Origin: Thecaphora thlaspeos
Taxonomy: Eukaryota > Basidiomycota > Ustilaginomycetes > Urocystidales > Glomosporiaceae
DNA length: 64,000 bases
NCBI GenBank assembly: GCA_900291925.1
Contig: UWYS01000019.1
Coordinates: 496,001 to 560,000, forward strand
Direction: 5' to 3'
A model generated the notes under the pieces. That model was not told where the DNA came from, did no database searches, and worked only from the letters and a program-made list of their open reading frames with translations. The translations under genes were made by a program, and so were the position numbers. This document shows positions 46,174 through 58,002 of this stretch, one piece after another. Each line of letters begins with the position of its first letter. The first letter of the stretch is position 1.

Positions 46174-47336
46174 ATGGCGCCCCACTCCCGGGGTCTCGGC
46201 GAAGCGGCCGCCTCCCATCTTCCCCCACTCGTCCCTCCGCCCACGCCCTCCGAGTCCATGCGTCCTCGCGCCTCCGAGTCTGGCGCATCCCTCAAAGGCT
46301 TCGTCGGCGGCACCGTCTCTGGTCTCACCAAGCTCGCCGTCGGACATCCCTTTGACACCATCAAGATCCGCATGCAGTGCAGTCCCTTTGGCACGTATCG
46401 CGGTCCGCTCGACTGCTTCCTCCAGCTCGCACGCAACGAGTCCCTCCTCGGCCTCTACAAGGGCGCCACACCACCCGCCGTCGGCTGGGCGCTCACGGAT
46501 AGCATCCTACTTGGAAGCCTCCACAACTACAGAAGGCTCTTCGCACGTATGTCCGGATCAAAGGAGGACGAAAAGAGCTTGCCAGTACGCTACCACGCCC
46601 TGGCAGGCTTAATGGCCGGTTGGACCAACAGTCTCGTCACGACGCCCGTCGAACTCATCAAGGCAAAGCTCCAGATGCAGTTCCAAAGGGTACAGGTGCA
46701 CATCCCGCGAAGGAACCCCACGGCCTCCGCGCCCGCGCGAGACGCGGTCAAGAGGGAATATGCCGGTCCGCTCGACTGCATAAGGCAGATTGTGGCAAAG
46801 CACGGCGTCTCGGGACTATGGCACGCCCTTCCCGCCACGCTTCTCTTTAGGAGCAGCTTTGCCGTCATGTTTGGCAGCTACGAGGTGCTGCAACAGTGAG
46901 TCTCCCGGATTGTCTCCATCCCTCCTTGCTCTTCACCGAGTCCGATCTTCTGACGAACCTTTTTCCTCTCCTCTCGCGCCGACACTACAGGCAACTAGGC
47001 TCGCTCAAGGGAACACGCTACGAACTCTCCCCGGGCGCCATCACCTTCCTGTCTGGCGGGTTTGCCGCTGAGTTGTTCTGGCTCACCGCCTTCCCTGCCG
47101 ACATTATCAAGAACCGCATGATGGCCGACTCGCTCCAGTCGCCTCGCTATCCGACAATACGAAGCGCCTTCGTCTCCGTGTGGAACTCGGCCGGTGCCGA
47201 AGCATCAATGGTGAGGAGGATGAGGATGTTCTATACCGGTTTCCTGCCGTGTTTCCTCAGAGCCTTTCCGACCAATGCGGCGGCTCTGTTTGCATTTGAG
47301 AGCGCTATGAGGATCATGGGAGCCGAGAGGGTCTAG
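46174..47336 (+). CDS. Mitochondrial carrier family (SLC25) transporter
   Basis: Exon 1 46174-46895, intron 46896-46990 (GTGAGT...CAG), exon 2 46991-47336, 355 aa. Three repeats each carry the carrier signature Px(D/E)xx(K/R): HPFDTIKIRMQ, TPVELIKAKLQMQ and FPADIIKNRMM. The threefold repeat and six predicted helices place it in the inner mitochondrial membrane. The N-terminal 40 residues are Pro/Ser-rich. Features such as GFVGGTVSGLTKLAVGHPFD and RAFPTNAAALFAFE recall the carnitine/basic-amino-acid branch (Crc1/Ort1/Ymc), but the substrate cannot be assigned from these motifs alone. The ATG at 46174 is used; the frame opens earlier at a TTG. Confidence 0.85.
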
Positions 47337-47970
47337 ACGGCGAGGGCTGCCCCGCGGATACCTGGAGCTCTTTACCATGCTTTGTTGATCGACAAAAGGG
47401 GCATCATCATGTTGCAATAAGGCACCACTTGGAAACGTCATCGTATCGCGACGGGTTAGAGCGTTGCGTAGCTCAGCCCGATTGAAGGCCTAGGCGTCAC
47501 AGACTGCGGGCCGAATATCGAGCACGATAGGATGACCAGATCAGCCGGACTTGCCTGTGTCGCTGGCAAGTCGTCAACGTGTCTGGTGCCTAGCTTGTGA
47601 CCCTCCTCCTCATCCTTCCTTGACTTGCATCTATCGACCGTCCCACAGGGTCCCTGGGGCTTTAGGTCAAGAGACGTTGAGGAGGCCAGTTGGGAACACG
47701 GTAGTGTAGCTAGGCAAGGGGTCAAGACAAGTGAGACCCAAACTGTCCAGATGAAGGGCGAGCTCGAGTCTTTACAGCACAGTAGTTTGCTACAATCAAC
47801 ATCTACCCATCCCCCCTTGGTTCGCTTCGAGGTAGCGAAAAAGGGGGGGGAGAGGATGAGGCGGTGCAGGGTCTGGAGAGGTAGCGGTGAATAGCAGGAG
47901 AGCAGAGCAAGACAAACGCCGTACCATACCGTGACACTCGGTACTCGGAGAGGCTAGGAACGCATGAACG

Positions 47971-47992
47971 ACTAACCCCTACCCCTAACCCT
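47971..47992. repeat. Short telomere-like interstitial CCCTAA/CCCCTA bases
   Basis: Degenerate copies of the fungal telomere unit (actaacccctacccctaacc). Too short to be more than suggestive. Confidence 0.35.
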
Positions 47993-47997
47993 TCGGA

Positions 47998-48026
47998 TGC
48001 TTCCCGGCCGTAACGGCCGGGAAGCA
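47998..48026. repeat. Perfect 14-bp inverted repeat, 1-nt loop
   Basis: tgcttcccggccgt is followed by a single A and its exact reverse complement, giving a very GC-rich hairpin. It is immediately preceded by the telomere-like bases. Confidence 0.8.
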
Positions 48027-48808
48027 CACACGGCTTGCTAAGCTTTGCTATCGTCAGCCCAGCCGAGGTATCAAGCGAGCAAGACCTCATGTCAGCTTCA
48101 CGGCACCACGGCTGCTTCCGTAGGCTTTCGGGACGCTCCAGGATTCGGCATCGTCGCGCGAGGCTCGTCGGCAGGCAGAGAGCAAACAGAGGCAGGCTGT
48201 CAGCATGAGAGTGGGGGGGGGGGGTTGATTTAATGTGGTATGAGGAGCGTCGGGGCGCCGCTCAAGGTAACACGACCGACGCCCGACGGCAGGGATGGAT
48301 ATCGATCCCTGCTGGATCTCGGCGATAGGGATAGGTACGTTGGTCGTGAGTCGTGGGCAGGATGCGCTGCGCCACCCGGAAGCCGCCTTCCGTCGAGGCG
48401 GCGCCGCGCCGGGGCGTGCGCGATGTGATGTAAGCTGGCGCCGGCCCATCTACAATCTGAGTGTATCTGGCCGGGTTGCGCCAGGCGAGCGGATAAGTTA
48501 CATAGATGGGACCGCCGCGTGTTCTTGCTCGGCCTGGCCCGGTCGAGGCCGACGCGCTGCGCCCCAGCCAGGCCTGCGCCAGCGCTTGGCCCAGCGCCTT
48601 GGCTCCTCAGCAAAGAAAAAGAGACGCGGTGGCGGCGACAGCGCGGCGCAGTCCATTGGGGGTCCCGCGGCCACCTGCCACAGCCACCAGGTGCCACCGG
48701 CCACCAGCACGCAGCCAGGGCCAAGGCCAAGAGGCAGGGCCAGCCACGCAAAACACCGCAGCCGCTTTTCCACTTGACGACCCTGCCTCGCTCGCGCCCT
48801 TGACCCGG

Positions 48809-48884
48809 TCCCATCCATCCCATCCCATCCCATCTCATCTCACCTCTTACCATTCCGTCCCATCCCGTCCCATCCCATCCCACC
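48809..48884. repeat. CCCAT pentanucleotide array, interrupted
   Basis: About a dozen CCCAT/CCCGT/CTCAT units in two blocks separated by about 17 nt of unrelated sequence. Confidence 0.7.
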
Positions 48885-49596
48885 ATCCAATGCACCGGCT
48901 GCTGCGGCTCGCCCAACGCCGTCCATATATCGCGCACCATATCGCACAGTCGCACTCCTTCCTCCGGCGTCAACCACCATCCCATCAACGACGACAATCA
49001 CGCCACCCGCCACACGCTGTCATCACCACAGCGCTCTCCACCTCACCGCCACCGCTGCTCCCGTCTCCACGCGCGCCATCTCTCCGCACCACCTTTCACC
49101 ATACAGCCATCTCTGACTGCGTCTGCTCTCGTCCGCGTTACGCTACCCCGCCATCCTCCTCCCTCGGCACACACCACGTCCGGTGGCCGCTCAGGCAGGA
49201 GGGATAGAAGAAACGCTGCTGCTTTCTTCCTCGCCGCCTTCCACACCACGTCCTCGGCTCCATCGCCGCAGCTCGAGCGCCGTGATCCGGCCGCCTCGTT
49301 TCTCGCCACTCTCCCTCCTGATAGAGGGCTGTGCAGAGCCTCGGCCGACGACATCTTCCTCCGTTTCCTCCGGCTTCGTCGAGCTTGAGCCTCTCGCCCA
49401 TCGCTACACATCAACCGCCCGTGCGCCTGTAGCTCAGGACGCTGGACCCACCGACTTTCGCTCCCACTACCACACACACGCACGTTCACCTCCTCCACCG
49501 ACCCACCAACCTTGAGCTTCGGTTGTCGGAGCATCGCCACGCCCTGTCCAAACCGATCTTCACTCACCGCCGCCGTCAGCGCCCCCATTTTCGATC

Positions 49597-52500
49597 ATGC
49601 CGGACCAGCGCACGCCCTCATCGTCGTCGTCGTCTCAGCCGCTACCGGCAGGAGGCGCAGCGGCGATAGGCGGTCAGCATATGATTCCCGGCATCTCCTC
49701 GCCTCTTTCGGCCGCTGCCCTCGCCATTCTTACCCCGCTCCGGCGCGGTCGAGGGCGTCCACCCAAGAATCGCGAACTCATCGCCCTCCGCGAACGCGAG
49801 CGTCTCGAGGCCGTCCAAAAGGCGCTCGAGCTCGGCATTTCGCCCGACCAGATCCACCAGCTCCAGCGTCAGCAGCAGCAGCGCGAACGCGAACGGCGAG
49901 AGCGCGATCGCCCCTCGACACCTCAGTCCGCAGCGAGAGCGTCGCAGCACACGCCACAGCGGGTATCTAGACTGGCCCAGCAGGCGTCATCGCCCGCCCT
50001 GCGGCCGCCCGTCGACCCTTACCAGAACGGCGCCGCCCCCTCGTCGCCCTACCAGCCGCAGCAGCCACAGTACCTCCACGCAGGCGCCGCAGCATCGCTC
50101 GACCGCGCCGGCGGCGGTCGAGGGCCGGGCGTCATGTACGCTCCGCCGCACCAGCTCCCCGGCGCACCTTATTTCCCCATGCAGCCGTCGCACGCACCGT
50201 ACCCTCACCACCTGCAGCATCAGCAGCAGCAACAATACCAGCAGCACTTCCTGGCGTACCAACAACAACAACAGCAGCAGCAGCAACAACAACAACAACA
50301 ACAACCACATCACCAGGTGTACCAGCAGCAGCCACATCCGCAGCAGCTGCAACAACAGCAGCAGATCCGGCCGCCACAGCCGCCGCCCTTCCAGCAGCAG
50401 CACTACTGGCCGCCAGTTTTCCCGGACTACCGGCAGCAGCAGGAGCGACAGCAGCAGCAGAACCAGGCCCGCCTCCATTCCACGCAGCAGTGCTCCCTGT
50501 CAATGACGCCGTCTCGGACGTTGAGCGAGACCGGATCGGCGCTGGGTGGCGGCAGCGCAGCGGCGGCGGCTGGCGCAGGATCTGCCGGCGCACACGAAGG
50601 AGGGGTTATCATGACACCTGCGGGCGGCAGTATCGGGGCGGGATTGGGCCAGGCGGTGGGTAACGCCGGCGCCTCGCCCGCCAGCCGGACCCGTCGGCGG
50701 ACCGACGCCAGCAACAGCGAGCCGGAGCTCAAGGTACCCGAAGCCGGCGATCTCGGATGGATGCCGGAGGGCGCCGACTCGGAACAGGCGCACACCGCTT
50801 ACGCCGCCGTATTTACCTTGGTGCACGACCACACCGACAAAGGTGGGCGGAGGATTGCGGAGCCGTTGCAGGACTGTCCAGACCCTGAGGTGGACCCGGA
50901 CTACTATGAAAGGGTGAGCATCACAAGGATGGCGTAGGTGAACACGAGCCTTGCGGTACAGGCTAGCCCTGACCGACTTTGGACTCGACGTCGAGACACC
51001 AAAGTTGCTCGACCTCTGCCTGACACCCTCCCACATTTGACTTCTCCCCTGGCGCCTACCACTGCTCCGCTCCGCCGCTCCGCCGCGCCGCATCGCCCAG
51101 ATCGAGCGGCCGACATCGCTTTCAGCGATTGAGCAGCGGATCAAGGGTCGCGAGTATCCCAACGCGATGTCCTTTGAGATGGACATGTTGCAGCTCTTTG
51201 AGAACGGGCGGCGGTCGTACCCGATCGGCTCCCAGACGTACGGCGACGTCGTCACGCTCCAGCGGCTCTACCACCACCTGACCCAGGCGCGGCCGTCTTG
51301 GGCGCCCGCGGACCGCCGGATCACGGTTGACGATGTCGAGGAGGCGGCGCACGATGCCGATGCCGAGCGTCACTTTGCCTCACGGCCTTACGGCCCCGGC
51401 TTCGCGAGCCTCGGCTCCGACGGCGACCTGACGACGCGGATCAGCAGTAAGAGGAAGACGTACTACGAGCACCTCTGCTTCAAGGGCAAGGCCTACCGCG
51501 TCGGCGACTGGGTGCACCTGATGAACCCCTCGGACCCGACCAAGCCGATCGTCGCCCAGATCTTCAAGGTCGCGCGGCGCGACGATCAACCGGACCAGAG
51601 CTACATCACTGTCTGCTGGTACTTCCGGCCCGAGCAGACGTTCCACCCGCCCAGCCGACGCTTCTTCCGCGATGAGGTGGTCAAGACAGGCTACTTTGCC
51701 GACCACCGGATCGAGGACGTGCTGGAGAAGGTGCTGGTGATGTTCTACACAAAGTACATCCGCGGCCGCCCCAAGCCCGAGTATTGGGACCCGCGCAGCC
51801 CGCTCTACATCACCGAGAGCCGGTACAACGAGCAGCAGCGCGTCTTCCATAAGATCAAGAGCTGGGCCAGCTGCGTCCCCGAGGAGATCCGCAAGGTCGG
51901 GACGCCGATGGACTACTTCAACAAGTCCATTTCCGCCCCGCCGCGCGAGGAATCTCCGTTCCTCCGCGACGTCCAGGGTCCCGGCGCGCTGCGCGACGAA
52001 GACCCGCTCGGCGGCGACGGCCACGAGTTCCCGAACCTCTTCAAGGACAGCCTCGACGATCCCTTACGGCCGCGGAAACGGGCAAGGGCCGGCGGCGATG
52101 CTGCCTTCCATTCCGACGGGCAGCATCTGTCATCGTCGTCGATGCTTCCGCTGTCCGGGCCGTCTGCAGGGGCGGCGGCGGGGGCTCACCCGGGCTGGAT
52201 GACAGCGCAAGAGCTGTTCAACCACCTCGCCACCCTGGTGGCCTCGCGTGTGAGCGCCCAGGACTACCTCAAGATCCAGAAGATGCTGTCCGGACCGCAG
52301 GCGGCCTCGCTCGACATGGCGCGAGAGAGCCAGATTCTCGGTGGCGTGGATCCTGTTCTGCTCAACGATCTCCGCAACGCCGCCTTTGCCGTCGGCATGA
52401 TCTCGCCCTCGACGGCCAACCGAACGCTGTCGTCCTCGTCGCCAGGCGGGGTCGGCGGAGCTGACTCTTCGTCGGCATCGCTCGAGGTCCGTGGCGAGGG

Positions 52501-53267
52501 GGCGGCGGCCGTCAGCGACCTGGCCGGCATTGTCTCGGCGCAGAAAGGCGAGGGCATCTTCAGCGATCTACCGGACGAGACGCGGAAGCTGTTCGCCGAC
52601 ACGCCCGAGGGCCAGGTGACATGGGCCTCGGCGTCGCCGCTCGACGGGCCGATACAGCAGGCCGTCCGCCAGCATGGCTTCTGGGACCCGCGCGAGGTCG
52701 TGGGTGTCGGCGCGTCGCCGCACAGCCTCGACTACCTCTACGATCAAGTCTCACGGGCGGCCGAGGCGGCCGAGAAGGCGGCGACGACCACCGGCGATCC
52801 GCCGTCCTACACCAGCTACGCACCAGGGACGTCCGAGGCGCGAACTTCGGCCGCCGCCGCGGCGCCACGGAGCTCTCCCTCTGCACTGGCGGCCGCTGCA
52901 GCAATGACGCCTGATTCGGCGGTTGCGTCGACCTTGTCGATACAGCGACAGCAAGTTCAGCAACAGCAGCAGCAGCAGCAGCAGGGGTCGCTTACGCCGT
53001 TCCTCAACCAGAATGGTTGGGCGAGCGACTGGGGCGAGGACCACCAGAAGACGGCCGACGCGCTTGCAGGTGAGTGGACACGATGACGACCATTTGCGCT
53101 TGACATCGCTCGACGTCGACGCACGGCATCGATGATGCTAACCACGCCTCTTTTTCGTCACTTTCTTCTGGCCTTGCCTTTGTACGTTGGCAGAGTTTGC
53201 TGGTCAGTACGACGGCGCGCAACTCAACCTGGGGAGCCTAGGCGGCTACTACGGCTCGACGGAGTGA
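49597..53267 (+). CDS. RSC1/RSC2-like chromatin remodelling subunit (AT-hook, bromodomain, BAH)
   Basis: Exons 49597-50913, 51101-53069 and 53194-53267; introns 50914-51100 (GTGAGC...CAG) and 53070-53193 (GTGAGT...CAG); 1119 aa. An AT-hook (RRGRGRPPK) lies near residue 50, followed by a long Gln-rich region (about 200-290). One bromodomain-like unit spans about 394-502 and is split by intron 1 (DPDYYER to IERPTSLSAIEQRI). A BAH domain spans about 555-665 (YRVGDWVHL, IVAQIFKV, CWYFRPEQT). After it come the conserved YITESRYNE and KIKSWASCVPEEIR. Rsc1/2 bind nucleosomes for the RSC remodeller in the nucleus. Unlike yeast Rsc1/2, only one bromodomain is visible, and its acetyl-lysine-anchoring Asn appears as Pro (SYPIGS). 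The C-terminus is low complexity and ends GGYYGSTE. Confidence 0.85.
50221..50480 (+). repeat. CAG/CAA-rich tract encoding glutamine-rich region of RSC subunit
   Basis: Mixed CAG and CAA codons encode several polyglutamine runs separated by His, Pro and Tyr, typical of transcription-associated disordered regions. Confidence 0.8.
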
Positions 53268-54440
53268 AGGAGGGCCATGGTCTCATGTATCAACGCACCC
53301 AACGCTCCATCACCCTGCCCCTCCTGTTGCGCCTTTCAATACGTGCGCTGTCACTCAGGCTCGTCTCATCTCGCCTCGCCTTGCATCGCCTCTAGACGCT
53401 GTGCAACGTTTCTCCCTTTTCCCCTTGTCTCTCCCTTATTTTGCTCGCTCGCCGAACGCTTGTAGCCACTGCACACACGGCGCACACATGGCTGTAGGAG
53501 CAGGAGCATCGGGAGAGATTGAGCCAGCACCTATCGCCATGGGATTTGAACATCGAACGTGGAATGTGGATGTGTTGGCTTTGGATGTCTTTGGAGAGCG
53601 GGCATGTGCGTGCGTGTGTGTACGGTGAGGGGTCGTCCGCCTGGTTGGCGTGTCTCTCGTGCGACATGATTGCGCTCCAAGGGGCTGCTCTGTAGGCGCG
53701 CGGGAAAAAGGCGAGGCATTCGACGGGGTGCGACGAGGGGCAGGCTGGCTGGCTTGATCACCTGCGCAGCCGCTCCAGTTGGCTGTCGACCCACCACCAC
53801 CATCCTCCCATCGCCCGTTCCCCTTCGTTCGTCACCGTCCCCCCCTTCATTCCTCACCTCCACACCTCCCACGACCGCTTCGACGCTCGCACACCACCTT
53901 CGACCTCCATCCCACTTCACCACGCGCTTCGCCCGTCAACCAACTTCTCCGCTCTCAACACCGTTTCCGCCGCACCCCCTCCGCACGCATACATATATTC
54001 TCTCTTGATTTCCGCTGCTCTCCACCGAGCTGCCTTTAGCCACCAAGCAAGTACTGCTCTGCTCTACAACCCCGAACCCATACAGTCTACCTTTTCGTAA
54101 CCCTCCGTAACCCCCTTGCCCCGCTCCCGCTCCCGCTCTCTTCCCTGCTCTCCCTGCTCTCAGGACGACCTTACCGGCCCCCGGCCCCCTTTCTTCACCT
54201 TCCCCTCGTCTACGTCCCACTCTCTCCACCGTCCATACCGCCGCTTAGTCTCCCATCTTTCCCCTGCGACTGTATCCCTAGGCACCATCACCCTCCATCT
54301 CTTTCTCTGCCCCCTCGTATCCGTCCCTCCCTTTCCCGCAAGCAAGCGCCTGCACCCAACGCTCGCCTTTCCGACTCGCTACCAGCACCCTTTCCACCAC
54401 CAACACCGCATCTCCTCTCCTCCGTTGACTGCCGCCCGCC
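53268..54440. other. Intergenic: RSC 3' end and SCD6 leader
   Basis: 1.17 kb. The right 700 bp are strongly pyrimidine-rich on the plus strand, as expected for the promoter and leader of SCD6. I see no gene. Confidence 0.6.
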
Positions 54441-56501
54441 ATGGCCACCGCCGACTTTATCGGAGCGCTCATCTCGCTCATCTCCAAGTCCGACATCCGC
54501 TACCAGGGCTTCCTCGCTTCCATCAACCCGGAACAGGCCACTGTCGCGCTTGAAAAGGGTGCGTACGCGCGCGCCTAGCTCATCGTTCCTTCTTCTGACG
54601 TTACCGCTTGCTGACCTACGACGCCTTTCCCCGCTGCTTCCCGTTGCTTCCCGCTGCTTCCCTTTGCTTGTATCGCTCGCCCGCAGTTCGGTCATGGGGC
54701 ACCGAAGGCCGCCTCACAGCGCTCGGCCGACCGCAGGAAGAAATCCCCGCCAGCGATCATGTCTACGACTACATCATGTTCCGCGCTGCCGACGTAAAGG
54801 ACCTCAAGATTGACGATCCCAACCCGGCCAGGCCCGAGCCCACTCCGCCCCAGCCGGCACTCAACGATCCCGCCATCCTCAACGTGAGTTTCAGGGCGAG
54901 TGGTAGTCCTGCTTGCCTCTTTGCCTCGACGGGCCACCGAGGCGACGGGCAGGTAATCAAGGCACGCCTTGAATGGCCCACTCTGGTCGAGAGCGCAGCT
55001 GCCAACCTCTTGCAGACGGCTCCAGATTGCCTATGCGCTGATCTTCCTCTCGTGTCAGACGCGATGGCGAGGCGTCCGGCGCGGGCTGATGCAACAAAGC
55101 AGCGGGCCTTCGGGGACCCCTGGACGTCTGAGACGAGCGCATCGCATGCTGACCACTCTTCCATGCTCCCTTTCCCTTCGCCCGCTTGCCTTTTACCTGT
55201 CTTTGCCTGGCCTATAGTCGAGCGCCGCACCTGCTGGAGGTTTCAGCGGACCTGGTGGACCTCTGCCCGGTCCCGGCGGCCCTTACGGTAGTCCTGGTGC
55301 TCCCGGTATGTACGGTATGCCTCCGCCTCTGCCTGGAACGTATGGCGGCCCCGGAGGGCTGGGCGGATACCCATACCCCGGCGGACCGGCGGGACACTTT
55401 GGTGGACCTCCTCCTCCTCCTCCTCCTCCGCAGCAGCAGCCTGGACTCCGGGGCCCGCCCTCGGGCCAGCCTCCGCACGCCAATGCCGCCCTGCAGCAGC
55501 CTGCCGCGGCTCCTCCCGCTGCCGCCGCTGCTGCGTCAAAGGCAAAGAGCCCCAGCGCCTCGGCCGCACCCGCTGCTTCCAGTGCTGCAGCGTCAGACAA
55601 GGGCGCCAATGGCAGCAGTGCCCCTGCGGCCAAGAAGTCGCCGTCGGCGCCGTCTGCTTCTGCCGACAAGGTGCTCGAGGAGATGTCGAAGCTGAGCGTG
55701 AGCAGGTCGGCCGGCTCGACGACGACGACGACGACGCTGCCTCCGGCCTCTGCGCAGCTCCCCGCGATCCCGCACGCGGCGGCGGCGGCGGCGGCCGCAT
55801 CGCAGCCGGACCGACGCGGCCCTCGACCGCGCCGTAACAACAATAACAATGCCAACTACTACTACAACGGCCACCTGCACGATGTTGCTGGGCCGGTCTC
55901 TGTGCCGAACAAGGATTTCGACTTTGAGAGCGCGAATGCCAAGTTCAAGAAGCCGGGCGTCGAGGGAGCGTCGCACGAGGATAGCGGTGCGTCCAAGCAA
56001 CAGCAGCAGCAGCAGGGCGTCGATGCCAACGGCAGCGGGGGAGGCCTGCTGGATGCGATTCCTCCTCCTCCTTCGGGCGACGGCTCGAGCTTCTACGATA
56101 AGAAAGGATTCTTTGACAACATTTCTTCGGAGATCAAGGAGCGTTACGACCGAGCGTCACCGTCGCACCACGGGGGTTCGGCGTCTGGCGGCGGCGGAGG
56201 TGTTGAGGGTGGCGCGGGGGGAGACTTGTCGCAAGGAGGCATGAACGGAGGCGGCGGCGGCGGCGGCGGAGGGAGGGGCGGAAGGGGCAGGGGCAGGGGC
56301 CATGCGAACCGGATGGCGGAAGAGAGGAAGAACATGCAGACGTTTGGCGACACGGGTGCGAGCATCGTGTACAACAACGGTGGGGCGCAGGGTGGATCGA
56401 GGGGACGGGGTGCTGGGGGAGGAGGGGAAAGGGGTAGAGGAGGACGCGGCCGGAGCAGGGCGGGCTACGGGAACGCAGCGCCCATGAGCGGCGATATGTG
56501 A
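54441..56501 (+). CDS. SCD6: SCD6/LSM14-family mRNP translational repressor
   Basis: Exons 54441-54558, 54687-54883 and 55218-56501; introns 54559-54686 (GTGCGT...CAG) and 54884-55217 (GTGAGT...TAG, 334 nt, the longest confirmed here); 532 aa. The N-terminal LSm14 domain is split by intron 1 (FIGALISLISKSDIRYQGFL, then VRSWGTEGR, then YDYIMFRAADVKDLKI). A Gly/Pro/Ala-rich linker follows. The FDF motif is in NKDFDFESANAKFKK, the FFD box in FYDKKGFFDNISSEIKERYD, and the TFG box in RMAEERKNMQTFGD. The protein ends in an RGG-rich tail. Scd6/LSM14/RAP55 binds eIF4G through RGG, and Dhh1 and the decapping machinery through LSm and FDF regions, in cytoplasmic P bodies. It is a functional neighbour of NOT1 in mRNA decay. 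Confidence 0.93.
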
Positions 56502-56779
56502 ATGGCGGTTGGCCGAGCAGATGTGATGGAGCCGATTGCGGCGCCGTGACACGGCGGTCGTCGATGCCCATTGGGGGATTAGAAAAGATGGGCGGGATAA
56601 GAGTTGGTCGTGTGATGGGAAAAATGGAAACAGGAAGCGAAACGTTGACGATGGCTGTGTGCGTTGTCGTGCGGGTCGGTGTTGGTTGAAAGCGAGAGAG
56701 AGAGAGAGAGGTCAGAGTGGACCAATGAGAACGGGCTCTGGAGGGGTAGGACGAGCGGAACGACGGAGGTCGAGCGCTG

Positions 56780-56783
<4 letters not shown>

Positions 56784-56818
<35 letters not shown>
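56784..56818. repeat. (CT)17 microsatellite
   Basis: About 17 uninterrupted CT units downstream of SCD6. A shorter GA run lies at 56692-56710, so the transcript could pair the two. Confidence 0.85.
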
Positions 56819-56820
<2 letters not shown>

Positions 56821-57293
56821 CCGACTTGTTCCGGATGCCACGAGGGGTGGCTCTCGTGGCATTCCGTGGGCGTACGATGTAGTGTAACGAGAGCCCAGCT
56901 GACCCGGAGCGGGAGGAGAAACAGCGAACGACGAGGAAAAGTCTAGACCTTGACCGCTTCGGAGGTTGAGAGCGCAATGAGCGAACACACTTGTGCGAGC
57001 AGAGAGCACGGAGAGGAATAAAAGTGTAGTTAGTTGACGTCGACTCAACAGCGTCGTGTGACGTTGCGCGTAGATGTAAGGATAAGCAAGAGGTACGAGA
57101 GTGTTCCTGGTCGGAGCAAGGTAGGACGCTGTAGTACCTGCACGACTAGTTAGATGATACTCTATGTGCGTGCGTGCGTGTCAGAAGAACCGAGCAGGTA
57201 CTGTAGACTGTAGGGTAGTTGGAGAGGTAGTAAGTACAGTAGTTAGTGGTGGTGGTAGTGCGAGGGTGCACAGGCTAACTGGCAGATGAAAAG

Positions 57294-57302
57294 ATCAGAT
57301 AG
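57294..57302 (+). promoter_or_regulatory. Extended GATA site ATCAGATAG
   Basis: Close to the ATC(A/T)GATAA consensus bound by the fungal iron-responsive GATA repressors (Urbs1, Fep1, SreA). It lies 700 bp upstream of the ferric reductase ATG. Confidence 0.4.
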
Positions 57303-57320
57303 GAGATCTTTCATCGTTAT

Positions 57321-57329
57321 TTATCTGAT
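57321..57329 (-). promoter_or_regulatory. Extended GATA site ATCAGATAA
   Basis: An exact match to ATC(A/T)GATAA on the minus strand, 18 bp from the first site and inverted relative to it. A paired arrangement suits the two zinc fingers of Urbs1/Fep1-type repressors. Confidence 0.5.
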
Positions 57330-58002
57330 GCGATGCGATGCGTTGTTGCTTTTTTGGCCGTGTGTCGAAAACTCCGCCTTGCATCAAGGCATTCCTTTTA
57401 GATTGCCATCAACTAACAAGCTAACGCCATGCCATGCCATGCCACGCCCGCCGGTGAGGGGAGCGAGCGGGCAGGGCGGCAAGAAGCGCCGCTTTCAATC
57501 CCGCCGTTTCACCTCAGACCCGACCCGACCCGCCCCTGCCACGACCAATCAGCTCTCCTCCTTCCTCCTTCCCGTTCCAAGTACCAATTGCAACCTCGGT
57601 GATACACCACAGGCCAACAGCAACCTCACACTCCCGTCAACCCACCTTCTTCCCGTGGCGGTGAGCATCTTTGCGTGCAGAAGAGCAACCTCCATCCCCC
57701 CGTCCCTTGATCGACAGAGCTCGGTCAACGTCCTTCCGTTCAGAATCAACCAAGCATGCTCCTATGATGAACATCAAACGACCCCCCTAGCAGCCTGGAC
57801 GACCTGTCGTCCATAAAGTGTGGCGCCAAAAACCCCTCCCCTCGTTGCCCCCACGTTCAGAGACCTTCTTTCCTACATCCATCCTTCCCTTGTCCTTTCC
57901 TCTCTTGGTGATAGGTCGCCAACTCCCATCTCCAGCTTGGCCTCGAATAGCCTTCCAGATCACTCACTACCCTCTTCTTGCCCCCTTTCGCGCCCGCCCA
58001 CC

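Larger units (their letters stand above)
47337..49596. other. 2.26-kb gene-free spacer before the RSC subunit gene
   Basis: No gene is supported. It holds a telomere-like stretch (47971-47992), a perfect 14-bp-arm hairpin (47998-48026), a G12 run (48212-48223) and a CCCAT pentamer array (48809-48884). The longest frames (for example minus strand 48230-48997) resemble no protein and overlap frames on the other strand. Confidence 0.55.
56502..58002. other. Intergenic: SCD6 3' flank and ferric reductase promoter
   Basis: 1.5 kb without a supported gene. It contains GA and CT microsatellites in the left part, two extended GATA sites near 57.3 kb, a short GCCAT tandem repeat (57426-57446), and a pyrimidine-rich leader before the reductase ATG. 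Confidence 0.6.

Noticed and set aside
45659..46288. Upstream extension of the ALG10 frame to 46288
   Set aside because: It would run through the divergent promoter into the mitochondrial carrier gene. The ATG at 45658 fits the family N-terminus.
47998..48026. Hairpin as a rho-independent terminator
   Set aside because: This is eukaryotic DNA, with no U-run after the stem and no gene ending nearby.
48230..48997. 255-codon minus-strand frame in the 47-49.6 kb spacer
   Set aside because: Composition follows local repeats (CCCAT array read in reverse as Trp/Gly/Met/Asp repeats) and it overlaps equally long frames on the other strand.
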